DNA of 64,000 nucleotides from an uncultured Spirochaetaceae bacterium (lineage in GTDB: Bacteria > Spirochaetota > Spirochaetia > Treponematales > Treponemataceae): NCBI GenBank assembly GCA_902778325.1, contig CACYWZ010000006.1, positions 1 through 64,000 of the forward strand, given 5' to 3'. Positions 18,311-28,900 of the stretch are shown here, piece after piece (position 1 is the stretch's first letter; each line of letters opens with the position of its first letter). The position numbers were made by a program, and so were the translations under genes. Under the pieces are notes generated by a model. It saw only the letters and a list, made by a program, of their open reading frames with translations. It was not told where the DNA came from and did no database searches.

Positions 18311-18324
18311 ATACAACCTATACT
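18296..18324 (+). promoter_or_regulatory. Leaderless promoter of the FlhG-like gene
   Basis: TTGAAA (18296-18301), 17 bp, TATACT (18319-18324), six bases, ATG 18331. It overlaps the divergent promoter of the TPR gene, so polymerase can occupy only one at a time. Confidence 0.75.
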
Positions 18325-18330
18325 AGAATT

Positions 18331-19362
18331 ATGGTACATATGTTGCCCATCGCGAGCGGAAAAGGAGGCGTCGGAAAAAGCGCCATTGCTGTAAGTCTCG
18401 CGATTTGTTTGGCACGCACGGGGAAAAAGGTTGTTCTTGTTGATTTGGACCTCGGCGGTGCTAATTTACATACATTGCTTGGTCTCAAAAACAATCACGC
18501 GGGAGTCGGAAACTTCATTAACAGACAGGTAACGGATGTTTCAAAGCTCTTGCAGGACACAGAAATACAAAATTTGCAGTTCATCGCAGGCGATTGCCTT
18601 TTGCCGGGAACTGCAAACATGGATTTTTTTATAAAAAAAGCGCTGATTCAAAAGTTGTCAAAACTTCCTGGCGATTATTTGATTCTTGATTTGGGAGCGG
18701 GCGCGGCATACAATACGCTTGATTTTTATTTGATGACGCACAACTCTCTCATCGTCACAACTCCAGAAATTACGTCAATTTTGAACGCGTATTCTTTTTT
18801 GAAGGCGTCGGCTTACCGCTTTCTTTCATCGCAGTTTTCGCCGACAAGTGCAGAAAAGAAATTTATAAAAAAATGCACGGGAGAGGCTATTGCAGGCTCG
18901 GAAAGTTCTTTTGTGGAACTTGTTGACGCTCTTTGTTCAAGGTATCCTGATTGCGAGGAAAAGGTTCGCTCAGAACTTTCAAAATTTCGCCCTCAGGTGA
19001 TTTTGAACAACGGTTCTGACCCGCACGACCTTGAGATGTGCAGAAGACTTCGCTCTTTGTCACAGAAAAAACTTGGCGTCGGGCTGGATTTCATTGGATT
19101 TATCCCGCATGATGAAAATGTGGGGCTTGCGGTTGCTTCAAGAACGCCGCTTGTTATCAGCAATCCTTCCTGCAAGTTTTCTGTGCAGATAAAATCGGCG
19201 GCGGAGCGGATTTTGCTCCACTCATACGATTATAATACAGATATTGACCCGCTTGGGCTTGAGCCTAGCACAGAGAGGGTCGATTTTAAAGAGAATTCTT
19301 TAAACGAAGACAACGACTTGGAACAGCTGAGTCGAGATTTTAGTGAGGGAATATATGAATAA
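18331..19362 (+). CDS. MinD/ParA-family ATPase, FlhG-like
   Basis: 343 residues with a deviant Walker A SGKGGVGKS (residues 9-17), 'VVLVDLDLGGANLHTLLG' (switch region) and 'GDYLILDLGAGAAYNTLDFY' (Walker B). These fit the FlhG/MinD branch of membrane-cycling ATPases that set flagellar number or place chemoreceptor arrays. A long C-terminal part ('FIGFIPHDENVGLAVASRTP') is typical of the family. The next genes encode a chemoreceptor-like protein and CheD, so a role in placing or controlling a chemosensory complex is plausible. No ribosome site: the promoter geometry predicts that transcription begins at the ATG. Confidence 0.85.
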   Translation: MVHMLPIASGKGGVGKSAIAVSLAICLARTGKKVVLVDLDLGGANLHTLLGLKNNHAGVGNFINRQVTDVSKLLQDTEIQNLQFIAGDCLLPGTANMDFFIKKALIQKLSKLPGDYLILDLGAGAAYNTLDFYLMTHNSLIVTTPEITSILNAYSFLKASAYRFLSSQFSPTSAEKKFIKKCTGEAIAGSESSFVELVDALCSRYPDCEEKVRSELSKFRPQVILNNGSDPHDLEMCRRLRSLSQKKLGVGLDFIGFIPHDENVGLAVASRTPLVISNPSCKFSVQIKSAAERILLHSYDYNTDIDPLGLEPSTERVDFKENSLNEDNDLEQLSRDFSEGIYE

Positions 19363-21058
19363 TACCGAAATTAGGACGAAGATTAAGGACTACAGCAGTC
19401 AAATCGAGAAGAATTTTATGCTGCTGAGCGACAAGTTTCCGATGCTGCTTAACAAGCAGGGAGGAACCTCACTGGAAGAACTCCGTGATGTACTTTCACG
19501 CATTGGCGACGGAAACGCTGAGTCTAATCTCAAGGAAAAAGACTTGTTTTCCGGCTACAGCAACAAGTACAACAGCTTGTTCGAGCAATTAAATCAGCGC
19601 ATTCAAGACCTTGAGGAAGTCAATTCCCACGTTAAGGATATAAAGAGCGATTCAGAGGAAATGGAACTTATCGCTTTGAACGCGATGGTCATTTCTATCA
19701 AGTCAGGTGAAAAAGGACGCGCCTTCTCTGCGATTACAGAAAACTTGAAGCGTCTTTCCACCGATATGATTTTGTATTCAAACAATCTTATCAGCGAAGA
19801 AAAACGTCTTCTTGAAAGCATCACTTCTGTAAAGCAGATTTTCGGTGGTATCGTCGATTCTCAAAAGCAGCTCAGCGCTTTGGGCGAAAAAGGTTCTTCA
19901 GGTATTCAGGATTTGCTCGTCAACGCGAGTCGTCCTCTTGAAGAGATGAAAGGCATGGTCGATTCTGTTTACAAGCCAATTCAAACTGCGATGGAAGGTA
20001 TCCAGCATCAAGATATTATCCGTCAGGCTCTCGACCATGTTCAAGTCTACATGGATCAAATCATTGACGACACATATTCAGAGGACTGCAGCGACCGCGA
20101 TTTGGACACTGTGTGCTTCAATATCACAGTTTTGCAGCTTTGTCAGAAAATTCTTTCTAACATTGAAGCAAGTCTTTCTAAATGCACAAACATTTTCCGC
20201 GACAACTGGGCTTCTGTTTCAACGATTTTGGATTCTGTAGACCATCAGCGCTCAGCATACATTTCGCGCTTCCTTTCTGAGTCTTCAAAAGGTGCGGACA
20301 ATATTCTTGCATGGCTCAATCTTATTATGGAGCAGTTCCAGCAGATGATTTCTGAGTTTGCTCATTACCAGCTTGTTCAGAAAGACCTTATCCGCACTTG
20401 TCAGAACATCAACGAAGAAGCACGCACAATGTACGCTGTATTCGAAAACTTGGGACCTGTTGTTAACAGACTTCATCACGTTCGTATTTTGCAGCAGATT
20501 GAAGTTGCAAAGAATGTTGCAATTTCTGACGTTCGCGATTCTGTTACAGACATGGAAAAACTTATTCAGAGTGCTAACGGCTCGCTTGATTCAATGAGAG
20601 CGCTTATTGGTTCTTTCATTGAGCAGATTGGCAACTTGCTTTCATCTTTCATGGCTTCAATCACAGCCGACAACACAAAGATGGAAGAGCTCAGAATGTC
20701 AAAGAACGTGTTCTTTAATTCTCTCAAAGACGCACAGTCACGCCTTTCAAGTTGCATGTCAAACTTCACGGTTTTCCCAGACGGATTTGCACAGGAGTGT
20801 CAGGAAGTTGGAAACGCACTTTCTGTGATTGCGGCAATCGACGGAAAATTCAGCACATTCAATTCAGAGGTGAAATCACGAATTGACGCGCTCACAAGAA
20901 AACGCACTGAGATGTTCGCAAAAAGACAAATTTCTTCTTGGACAATTCAGGACAGCCGCTTGAACGAACTTCTTCAGAATTTCCGCTCAACAGCAGGTCA
21001 AGACGGTTCTAATCAGTACGGTTCATCTGCAACTCCCGGAGATGTGACTTTATTTTAG
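19355..21058 (+). CDS. Soluble chemoreceptor-like protein (atypical MCP)
   Basis: 567 residues, no membrane segment, nearly all alpha-helical with heptads. The stretch 'LIALNAMVISIKSGEKGRAF' (about residues 105-124) copies the hairpin tip of chemoreceptors ([20 protein letters not shown]) with changed residues, and 'GIQHQDIIRQALDHVQVYMD' follows around residue 215. It lacks a sensor domain and a full methylation helix bundle. I chose ATG 19355 after GAGGGA; a GTG at 19343 adds four residues. It overlaps the stop of the FlhG-like gene by eight bases. Perhaps a cytoplasmic receptor or scaffold acted on by the CheD encoded next. Confidence 0.75.
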   Translation: MNNTEIRTKIKDYSSQIEKNFMLLSDKFPMLLNKQGGTSLEELRDVLSRIGDGNAESNLKEKDLFSGYSNKYNSLFEQLNQRIQDLEEVNSHVKDIKSDSEEMELIALNAMVISIKSGEKGRAFSAITENLKRLSTDMILYSNNLISEEKRLLESITSVKQIFGGIVDSQKQLSALGEKGSSGIQDLLVNASRPLEEMKGMVDSVYKPIQTAMEGIQHQDIIRQALDHVQVYMDQIIDDTYSEDCSDRDLDTVCFNITVLQLCQKILSNIEASLSKCTNIFRDNWASVSTILDSVDHQRSAYISRFLSESSKGADNILAWLNLIMEQFQQMISEFAHYQLVQKDLIRTCQNINEEARTMYAVFENLGPVVNRLHHVRILQQIEVAKNVAISDVRDSVTDMEKLIQSANGSLDSMRALIGSFIEQIGNLLSSFMASITADNTKMEELRMSKNVFFNSLKDAQSRLSSCMSNFTVFPDGFAQECQEVGNALSVIAAIDGKFSTFNSEVKSRIDALTRKRTEMFAKRQISSWTIQDSRLNELLQNFRSTAGQDGSNQYGSSATPGDVTLF

Positions 21059-21064
21059 TGGTGA

Positions 21065-21643
21065 ATGATGAACCGATACTATGATTCGCATTTTGACCGC
21101 CAAATCGTAACAATTTATCCCTGTGAGTTTTTTTCGACAACTGGGGATGAATTGATTTCGACGGTCTTAGGTTCGTGCATAAGCGTGACGTTGTTTGATG
21201 AGCGCAACGGTTTTGGCGGTATGAATCATTTTATGTATGCCAACACATTGCACAATATTGACGACGAGCCTGATATGCGCGGACGTTACGGCGAATATGC
21301 GGTAAAACTTCTGCTAGAAGATATGATGAAAAAAGGCGCTGACAGAAGCGCTCTCAAAGCAAAAATCTTCGGCGGAAGCAATGTGTTCAATCTCCCTCCT
21401 GACGCAGGTATTCAGGTGGGAGATATGAACATTCACTTCGCGTTTGATTATCTCAAAAAAGAAAATATTCCAGTCATTGCTTCCGATACAGGAGGCATTT
21501 TTCCACGAAAGATTTATTTTGACCCTAAAACTTCAAAGGTCTGGCTCAAGCGCATAAAAACACAAAACGCAACTGACGTGAATGCGCTTTTACAAAAAGA
21601 AAAAACTTACATTTTGTCCGCAAAGTCAAAGAAGAGTTACTAG
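21065..21643 (+). CDS. cheD: Chemoreceptor glutamine deamidase CheD
   Basis: Deamidates receptor glutamines to glutamates and, in many species, stimulates CheC. The 192-residue product is close to the normal length (about 160-200). Catalytic residues are present: Cys38 in 'LGSCISVTLFD' and His55 in 'GGMNHFMY', and the conserved 'AKIFGGSNVF' and 'DTGG' motifs follow. The gene starts six bases after the receptor-like gene and is the last of this three-gene unit. It is separated from the main chemotaxis locus by the AT-rich island, and no cheC is seen in this window. Confidence 0.95.
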   Translation: MMNRYYDSHFDRQIVTIYPCEFFSTTGDELISTVLGSCISVTLFDERNGFGGMNHFMYANTLHNIDDEPDMRGRYGEYAVKLLLEDMMKKGADRSALKAKIFGGSNVFNLPPDAGIQVGDMNIHFAFDYLKKENIPVIASDTGGIFPRKIYFDPKTSKVWLKRIKTQNATDVNALLQKEKTYILSAKSKKSY

Positions 21644-21647
21644 TTTT

Positions 21648-21676
21648 TTGAAAACATATAAATTCCGCTGTATACT
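21648..21676 (+). promoter_or_regulatory. Promoter of the DruE-like island
   Basis: TTGAAA (21648-21653), 17 bp, TATACT (21671-21676). Leader about 44 bases; another TATAAT occurs at about 21691 without a good -35. Confidence 0.65.
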
Positions 21677-21726
21677 TTCTTATTGGGAATCCTATATAAT
21701 TTTTTACAAAGTTTCATAAAGTAATT

Positions 21727-23295
21727 ATGCCAGAAATTCAAGAACAACTCGGAAAAGCAATTTTTGATTATTTTTTACAACGTACATCTCCAAACGAAGA
21801 TTTTTATTTGTTAGTTGATTCATACACTTATGAATATTGTGCAAATCAAGCAGGATTAACAGAAAGTGACATCAACAAACTTCTTGAAGGATATGGATTC
21901 TATGATTGTTATAAACCTCTTAGTTCATTAGCTATAGCAGCTCTTGAAGTAAAAATAGCTTATGATGTTGAAACTAACTCAGATTTAATTAACAGCTACA
22001 ATCGTCGATTGATTGAAAAAATAAAGTATTGTGAAGATGAAAATTCAGTTCAAAAATTGTATCAAACTTGTGACCAAGAAGCTATTTGGAGAAGGACAAA
22101 GGAATTATTTGCAGAAAAGAATAGAACTCTTTTAATTCCTGAAGCAAAAACAAAAAAAGGACGATATGTACAATTTCCATTATCTCAAAGAATTGTTTCT
22201 GGACGAAAAATCATTGAATATGCAGATAAATTTATTGAATTGGGATTAGAGCAAAATTCAGGAATTACTTTTGATTATTTTGAAAAACTTGTTCTTAAAA
22301 AATCAGAAGATAAAATGATAAAAAGAATGGTGTTCTCTTTTTATTGTATGTGGGACGGACGGTCTTACAACGAGATTTATAATCGTACGAAAATTTCTAA
22401 TGCACAACGAGAACAACAAGCAAAAGATGAATTCTGCATTCGCTTAGAGCCAGAAATAGCAATCTATATCAATCAGAAGAAAATTGATTTTGAGAAAGAT
22501 GAAATTGATTATAAGTATTTATGGAAACTTGATGAAAACAAGTATTTGACTCATAAGGGAATTGTTTTTATCCAAGATGAGAACTATAACGATTGGCTTC
22601 CGTTAGCTCGCAATAAATCAATAGATATAAATGAAGATGTTTTATTGATTTCTCAGCAACAGAATGTTCCGAAACATATTGAAGATTTTATCAAAAACGG
22701 GAAAGCAGAAATCTTTGAAATTGGAAAGTATAGATTAATTTTGCTCTCGTGTTTTTCACAAGAAGATTTTGAAGAACTTGGAATAAAAGTAACACAAATT
22801 CCATATTTTTCTTTATTAGGTGGTTTAAAAATAAAGAGAAATACTTATTATGACTTTGCGCTTCCTGCAATAAAATTGAGTGATAATTTTAAAGACTATA
22901 AAAAAATTTTTGTTGATTTAAAAGAATATCCTGTAGAAAATGGAATTGCAAAACTAACTGACAAATTAAGTGCTGGTAAACATTACGTAAAACTTCTCAA
23001 TTCTTGGAAATCTTCAGAAGTTTATTTTTATGTCGAGAATGTACAAAATACCGAAATTGCAGATATTCACGGCTGGGATTTGAATTGTGCAAAACAAAAA
23101 GCAGAGCCTGCGCAAGATTCTGAAAAAATAATAGACGGCTTAAAATCCTGCAAAGAACTAAAATGGATTTTCAAAGATGAAAGCAAAACTGATGAAACTT
23201 TGAGAACTTTTCAAAGACAAAATGATAAACTAGTAAATCGGTTTATCAAAATTGGAAATATGAAACTAAACAGGAGAAGTCAATATGGCAACTAA
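21727..23295 (+). CDS. Unknown protein, first gene of the DruE-like island
   Basis: 522 residues, soluble, no recognised domain. It starts MPEIQEQLGKAIFDYFLQRT and has aromatic- and charge-rich blocks such as 'MVFSFYCMWDGRSYNEIYNR'. The C-terminal third is probably beta-rich ('YVKLLNSWKSSEVYFYVENV'), ending in a helical segment 'ETLRTFQRQNDKLVNRFIKI'. Base composition is much more AT-rich than the flanking chemotaxis genes, as in all five island genes. It overlaps the next gene by 11 bases. Its position in a helicase-led operon suggests a defence-system subunit; function not assignable from sequence. Confidence 0.8.
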   Translation: MPEIQEQLGKAIFDYFLQRTSPNEDFYLLVDSYTYEYCANQAGLTESDINKLLEGYGFYDCYKPLSSLAIAALEVKIAYDVETNSDLINSYNRRLIEKIKYCEDENSVQKLYQTCDQEAIWRRTKELFAEKNRTLLIPEAKTKKGRYVQFPLSQRIVSGRKIIEYADKFIELGLEQNSGITFDYFEKLVLKKSEDKMIKRMVFSFYCMWDGRSYNEIYNRTKISNAQREQQAKDEFCIRLEPEIAIYINQKKIDFEKDEIDYKYLWKLDENKYLTHKGIVFIQDENYNDWLPLARNKSIDINEDVLLISQQQNVPKHIEDFIKNGKAEIFEIGKYRLILLSCFSQEDFEELGIKVTQIPYFSLLGGLKIKRNTYYDFALPAIKLSDNFKDYKKIFVDLKEYPVENGIAKLTDKLSAGKHYVKLLNSWKSSEVYFYVENVQNTEIADIHGWDLNCAKQKAEPAQDSEKIIDGLKSCKELKWIFKDESKTDETLRTFQRQNDKLVNRFIKIGNMKLNRRSQYGN

Positions 23296-25210
23296 TGAAG
23301 ATATTTTGAGTTCAAGAATACTTGGTTTTATTGAGCCTCAGGGAATTAACGCAAGAGTAGATGTTATTGGCTTTAAGGCTCCTAATAATGACTATGAAAT
23401 CTTAGACAATACACGAAAAAGAAACATTTTCTATCCAGAAGGATTTGTTTTTGCTCCTAAGTTTCAATTTGAACAAAGCAATATTTCTCCAAACTCTTTT
23501 ATAGAATTCAATGTAATTCAAAGTCAAAAAGAGGAAGTTTCTTATAAAGATGACAGATTTGTTGTTAATTATCATAGTTCTATTCCCGTAAAGCAAAAGT
23601 CTTTTACAAGAATTATCTCTATAAACGAACATACTGCTCTTGAAGACGGATTTTTGGTTCAAGATGAGATTTTTCCGCTCATACAAAATAAAAATATCGA
23701 AAGTATTCAGGGAAGTTTTTTCTTGAAGTTTCAGAACAACCTTTATGGGCTTTTTAAATATGACGAAAATTCCAAAACCATAAAGCCAAAATCTGGCAAA
23801 CAGACAAATGAATACAATCTAAATGAGGATTATCTAAAAGGCAGATGTTATAACTTTGAAGGGAAAGAATACTTTGTTGGAAATCCTGACCAACTAGGAA
23901 ATCCTGTTCGCTCTATCGATTGTATGAGCGATGAACAGTTAGCAGATTGGTTCAAAGAGAGAATGGAGGCTGTTATAAAATCAGAGCCATTTCTTGAACT
24001 AAAGAAAGATAACTACAAAATTTTTTCTCAACACTTCAAAGCCGTTGATGACGAAAAATTAGAAGAAACTCGTCTTGAAAGAATAAAAGGAAAAATCAAT
24101 ACTCTTGAATATAATTTTTATGAAATAAAAGAACTTCTTGAGCCAAATTCAACTTTGACACAACACTTAAAATCAACAATTCTAGATATGAGAGATGATT
24201 TTAGGGCTGAATGGGCAAAGAATCTTCAAAATGAAAAAGCACAGATTCAATCTGAAATTGCTGAATTAAGAGGAGAAAGTAATAAGATAAAAAGTGAAAA
24301 AGAAAACTTTGAGACAGAACTTTCAAAATTGAAATCAGATTTCAATGTAAAATCAGAAATCTTACAAAATGATTTTGATGAGAAAAAGAAAAAACTTGAA
24401 AATTCGCTTTCTGAAACAGAAAGAAAGTATAACGCTATAAAAGCCAATTATGATTTGATTGTTGAAAGCATAAAATTGCAAACATCTTTAAAAAGTCAGC
24501 CAATAACAGAGTTTGTAAATTTAGAGCCAGTTATCTTTGAAGCAAAAGGAGAAACATTTTCTCACCTCGAAGAAAATGAAGGATATTCGTTCAATTCGCT
24601 TTTACGCAAAAACCTTAAAAGCGAAGATTTGTCAGAAATATTAACTGAACAGCTCAACAGAGAAAGTGAATTATTCTCTTACAAAGCCTGCTTTATTCCA
24701 TCTGTTTCTTGGGCTTATTTTTATGCAAAAGCGTTGCGAAATGTTAGGCTATACACAATCCACGTTGAACACGACTGGCTTCATTTCAAAGATTTTATCA
24801 ACAATGGGATTCTTGATGTTTTGAAGTCTTGCGATGAAAATAAAGACGTAAATCACATTCTCGTTTTTGATTCTTTGAATCTGACACAGCCTGAATGTGG
24901 ATTGAAGCCTTTGCTAGACGCAATATCAGGTTATTCGCTGATTCTTCCTGTTTTTAATAAGCCTTTGCCAAACAATTTGAAAATCTTTGCAACAATTTTG
25001 CCATTTTGCGAGGAAAACAAAATCGGGCTTCCATTGAACAAAGATTCTTTTGTAAATTGGGGACAAATATCAAATCCTGAAGACAAACTGACTCTTTCTG
25101 CTAAATTTATGGACTTTGAAACACAGACAGGATATTTTGAACCAAAAGATTTAGAAGTTCATAATATTCAGCCAAAAGAATGGAGCAACAATGGATATTT
25201 TGCAGAATAA
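23285..25210 (+). CDS. Coiled-coil protein with a degenerate McrB/AAA-like C-terminus
   Basis: 641 residues in three parts. 1-250 is probably beta-rich and of unknown fold. 260-398 is a charged coiled coil (for example 'KLKSDFNVKSEILQNDFDEK'). 440-600 resembles an AAA+ module in layout: 'YKACFIPSVSWAYFYAKALR' at the Walker A position, 'VNHILVFDSLNLTQPECGLK' at the Walker B position, and 'PLPNNLKIFATILPFCEEN' like the McrB block following sensor 1. The P-loop glycines and lysine and the acidic Walker B pair are missing, so it should not hydrolyse ATP. It overlaps both neighbours (11 and 20 bases). The AAA relation is my inference and needs structure-based comparison. Confidence 0.78.
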   Translation: MATNEDILSSRILGFIEPQGINARVDVIGFKAPNNDYEILDNTRKRNIFYPEGFVFAPKFQFEQSNISPNSFIEFNVIQSQKEEVSYKDDRFVVNYHSSIPVKQKSFTRIISINEHTALEDGFLVQDEIFPLIQNKNIESIQGSFFLKFQNNLYGLFKYDENSKTIKPKSGKQTNEYNLNEDYLKGRCYNFEGKEYFVGNPDQLGNPVRSIDCMSDEQLADWFKERMEAVIKSEPFLELKKDNYKIFSQHFKAVDDEKLEETRLERIKGKINTLEYNFYEIKELLEPNSTLTQHLKSTILDMRDDFRAEWAKNLQNEKAQIQSEIAELRGESNKIKSEKENFETELSKLKSDFNVKSEILQNDFDEKKKKLENSLSETERKYNAIKANYDLIVESIKLQTSLKSQPITEFVNLEPVIFEAKGETFSHLEENEGYSFNSLLRKNLKSEDLSEILTEQLNRESELFSYKACFIPSVSWAYFYAKALRNVRLYTIHVEHDWLHFKDFINNGILDVLKSCDENKDVNHILVFDSLNLTQPECGLKPLLDAISGYSLILPVFNKPLPNNLKIFATILPFCEENKIGLPLNKDSFVNWGQISNPEDKLTLSAKFMDFETQTGYFEPKDLEVHNIQPKEWSNNGYFAE

Positions 25211-25997
25211 CTTGCCAGATGAACAATTTTTTGAGATTCAGAGCAAACTCATTATGCGGCTGAAAAAACAAAGTTTTGTATCCTGGAAACAGATTCAAAA
25301 AACTTGCAAAACTCTTCTTGAAGCATACCCAGAAAGTTACTCCGCTCAATATGGCAATTTTCCAGAATATAAACTGTTTATGCCTTTGCTCAGAAACGGA
25401 ATTTGTGAAGTTGCAAAAGAAAATGAAAAAACAGGCTATGTAGCTTTGCCAGAACTTGCAGACTCTGAAGAAACACTAAATCCATTGCTGTTATTAAATA
25501 ATTTTCCATGCATAAATGACTTAATAAACGGTTTTAAGAAAGAAGATTCTTTGGAATTAAAGTTCAAATGCAATTTGGAAGACAAATATTCTTACAAGCC
25601 TTTTTCTGAAAAAAGTTTGGAAATTGGGATTTATAGACCAGAAGACAAAGTTTATGCAGTAACTTTGCTTTTTGACGGAAAAGCAAAAAGAATTATTCCA
25701 GATTACAATAAAAATCCAGATGCAATAAATGTTGCAAGATGTTTTGCACGCTGTAGCAAAAATCAGCAGCTGTTTACTTATCACAAGCAATCTAAAGAAC
25801 TGTCTACTTGTTTTTATTCAGAACTTCCGATTCTCGTTTCAAGAGCATTGATTCTTTTTGATAAATCGCAACTAAAAAATGCGATGTACAATTATCCTCT
25901 TTCAAGAAATCAGCCTTATCATAATGTAGATGAAAAAGCAGTAGAAGAATTAGAAAGAATTTTTGGAGCAAATTGCATAGAGGTGAAAAATGATTAA
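25191..25997 (+). CDS. Unknown protein, third gene of the DruE-like island
   Basis: 268 residues, soluble, no recognised motif. The N-terminal 90 residues look helical ('FEIQSKLIMRLKKQSFVSWK'), with strand-rich sequence in the middle ('SLEIGIYRPEDKVYAVTLLF'), and a helical end 'DEKAVEELERIFGANCIEVK'. It overlaps the genes on both sides by 20 and 8 bases, so all four island genes should be made together and probably form one complex. Confidence 0.78.
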   Translation: MDILQNNLPDEQFFEIQSKLIMRLKKQSFVSWKQIQKTCKTLLEAYPESYSAQYGNFPEYKLFMPLLRNGICEVAKENEKTGYVALPELADSEETLNPLLLLNNFPCINDLINGFKKEDSLELKFKCNLEDKYSYKPFSEKSLEIGIYRPEDKVYAVTLLFDGKAKRIIPDYNKNPDAINVARCFARCSKNQQLFTYHKQSKELSTCFYSELPILVSRALILFDKSQLKNAMYNYPLSRNQPYHNVDEKAVEELERIFGANCIEVKND

Positions 25998-28900
25998 TCC
26001 TGTAAAAATTGGCAGAACATTAAAAGAAATATATCTCAAATATCTTGATACAGGTATTCCGCTCAGAGAAAAATGCTACATTGATGAACGCAGAAAGTTA
26101 TATTCAGAAAATGGTGTTATTATGCAATCGCCAATTATTGAACTTGTAAACAAATACGAAGGCGTGGAAACAATAAGCCAATGCTGCAAAGAAAATAATA
26201 TTTCAAGCGATGTCAGCGATTTTTTGAATCTTGGACTTTTGAAATCCAATTCAGAAGAAATAAAAATCTATGCACATCAGAAAAAAGCATTTTTGAGCGT
26301 TCTTAAAAACAACAAAAATATGGTTGTTACAACAGGAACTGGTTCTGGAAAAACAGAGTGCTTTATGCTGCCTGTTATTGCAAATCTTGTTGATGAATCT
26401 AAAAACTGGGGAGAACCAGAAGAAAGAGAACATGCCATAAGAACATTGATTATGTATCCGCTCAACGCCCTTGCAGAAGACCAAATGGTTCGTTTGAGAA
26501 AATCTCTTGATGATGAAGATGTGAAAGAATGGCTTGATGAACACAGAAAGGGAAACAGATTTACTTTTGGTCGCTACACAGGAAGAACTCCTGGAAAAAT
26601 GGGAGAATCAAGAAGTCATGCTCTTTCAAAATTCAAATCTCAATGGGAGAACTTAAAATCTCAAAAAGAAAATAATCCTAAAATTTACAACGAATTGAAG
26701 TATTCAATTCCGTGTACTGATGAAAATTCAGCGGAACAAATTGTTCGTCAAGATATGCAAAACAATCCGCCAGACATTCTCATAACAAACTACAGTATGT
26801 TGAACATAATGCTTATGAGAGAGAGGGAAGAAGATATCTTTGAAAAAACAAAACAATGGCTAGAAGAAGATAAATCTCATATTTTCACTTTGGTCATAGA
26901 TGAGCTTCATACTTATCGCGGAACGGCAGGCACAGAAGTTTCTTACATCTTAAAAGTTCTGTTGAACAGAATTGGGCTTTCTCCAGATTCTCCTCTAGTA
27001 CGATTTCTTGCTTCCAGTGCGTCTATGGACAAAAATGAAAAAACAGAAGCATTTATCTCTGATTTTTTTGGAGTTTCAGCCACTTCTTTTGAATTAATTT
27101 CAGATACAGCAAAAGCACCTATAAACAAAAATCAACTTCCAGATTTACCTTTGAGCCTTTTTGACGAAATTTGTAAAAACGAAATTGATGAGCAAAGAGA
27201 ATCTGAAATTCTTGAAATATTGAAAGCTCATAATTTTTCTTCATTTTTTGAGTTTACAGAAAAGTATAAACTGACAGAATGGCTCTCCTACTCGCTTCAA
27301 GATGACGAAAACAAAATCTTCGCCAGAAATATTGAATATATGGCTTCAAGGCTTTTTGGAAAAAATTCAAATGCAGAAAAATATATTGAATGTTTGATTT
27401 CTTTGATAAACCTCACCAAAGATAAAAAAGAAAACTATATTCAGCCTGTAAGAGCACATTATTTTGCAAGAAATATCGAGCACATTTGGATTTGTTCATC
27501 AGGAGAATGCACCGCCGTTGCAGAAGACTTCAGAAACCCTACTAGAAAATTCGGAAAGCTGTATTCATCGCCAATAAAACGCTGTGATTGCGGTGCAAAA
27601 GTCTATGAAGCCATTGTTTGCCGTCAATGCGGAGAAATCTTTTTGTATGGTTATGATAATGCAAAAGATGGTAAACAGTATTTTGAAAGCACTCATTCTC
27701 TAATTTCTAATACGATTTCAAATGCTATTATTTTTAAGAAAACAGCAGGTCAAGAACTATTTGATGAAAAGGGAAATCAACAGCATTGGCAGAATACAAA
27801 TTTTAATTGCATTACAGGAGAAATCCAAAAAAATAGATATGCAACAGATTTTTGCCAGTACGATAAAAAAGAGTCAAAAGCTCCATTCCCAGAACAATGT
27901 CCATCTTGTGGCTATCATATAAAATATGCAGAAAACGAGCAGACTTTTACTCCTATTTCAACGCACGGAACTGGTGTTCAGAAAGTCAATCAAGTTTTTG
28001 CAGATTCTCTTTCAAGAATTCTTAGAAGCAAAAAAGAAAAAGCAAAATTGATTTTATTCTCAGACAGCCGACAAGGAGCTGCAAAACTTTCAGCAGGTAT
28101 TGAACTTGACCATTATAGAGATGAAATCCGTCTTGCAATGCTCAATTCTTTAGACTCAGAAGAAGAATGTCTTTCATATTTGAAAAAATGGAGAGAAGAT
28201 GAAATTTCATACAAAGAAATTCCTTCTGAAATAAAAGAGAAACTGAAAGAGCCTTATTTTGATTCTATAAAAAATGCTATTCGAGCAGAAAAAGACGAAG
28301 AAGAGCCTGAAAAAGACTTAGATTCTATATTTAATGCTTCAAACACAGACATCGAAAAAATTGTTGACGGAGTTATTGAAAAACTTCTTGATGTCGGAAT
28401 AAATCCAGCAGGTTCTTATCCAAGCTATCAATTTTATGGAGATGATTCAAAGTGGACAAAAACTGTAGACTGGAACAAAAATCGTTTTAACAGAGAAACT
28501 GTTCCACAACAAGAATTCGCTGATAAAATCAGAAGCAAATGCCGTGCAGAATTGCTAAAAACAGCTTTTGGTTCTAATAAAAGAACTTTTGAGCAACTTG
28601 GAATTGGCTATTTCAAAGCAAAAGAAACAAAAGGCATTGACCAAGAATTTATTGATTCAGCCATTCGTATTCTTGGAGAATCTTGGCGTATTTATGACAA
28701 TAATAGACAATATTTGTCAAAAGGCTTTCCAAAGCGATTGTGGAAATTTGCTGAAAATGTCTATAAAGAGAAGATGAAAGGCAATCATCCCAAAATGGAA
28801 AATTTGAAAACTGCTCTAGCAAATCTGCATATTATAAAAGAAGAGGAAGATGTTGCATTGACAGGCGAAAATATTGAATTTGTAAAAGCAGAGAATTGCA

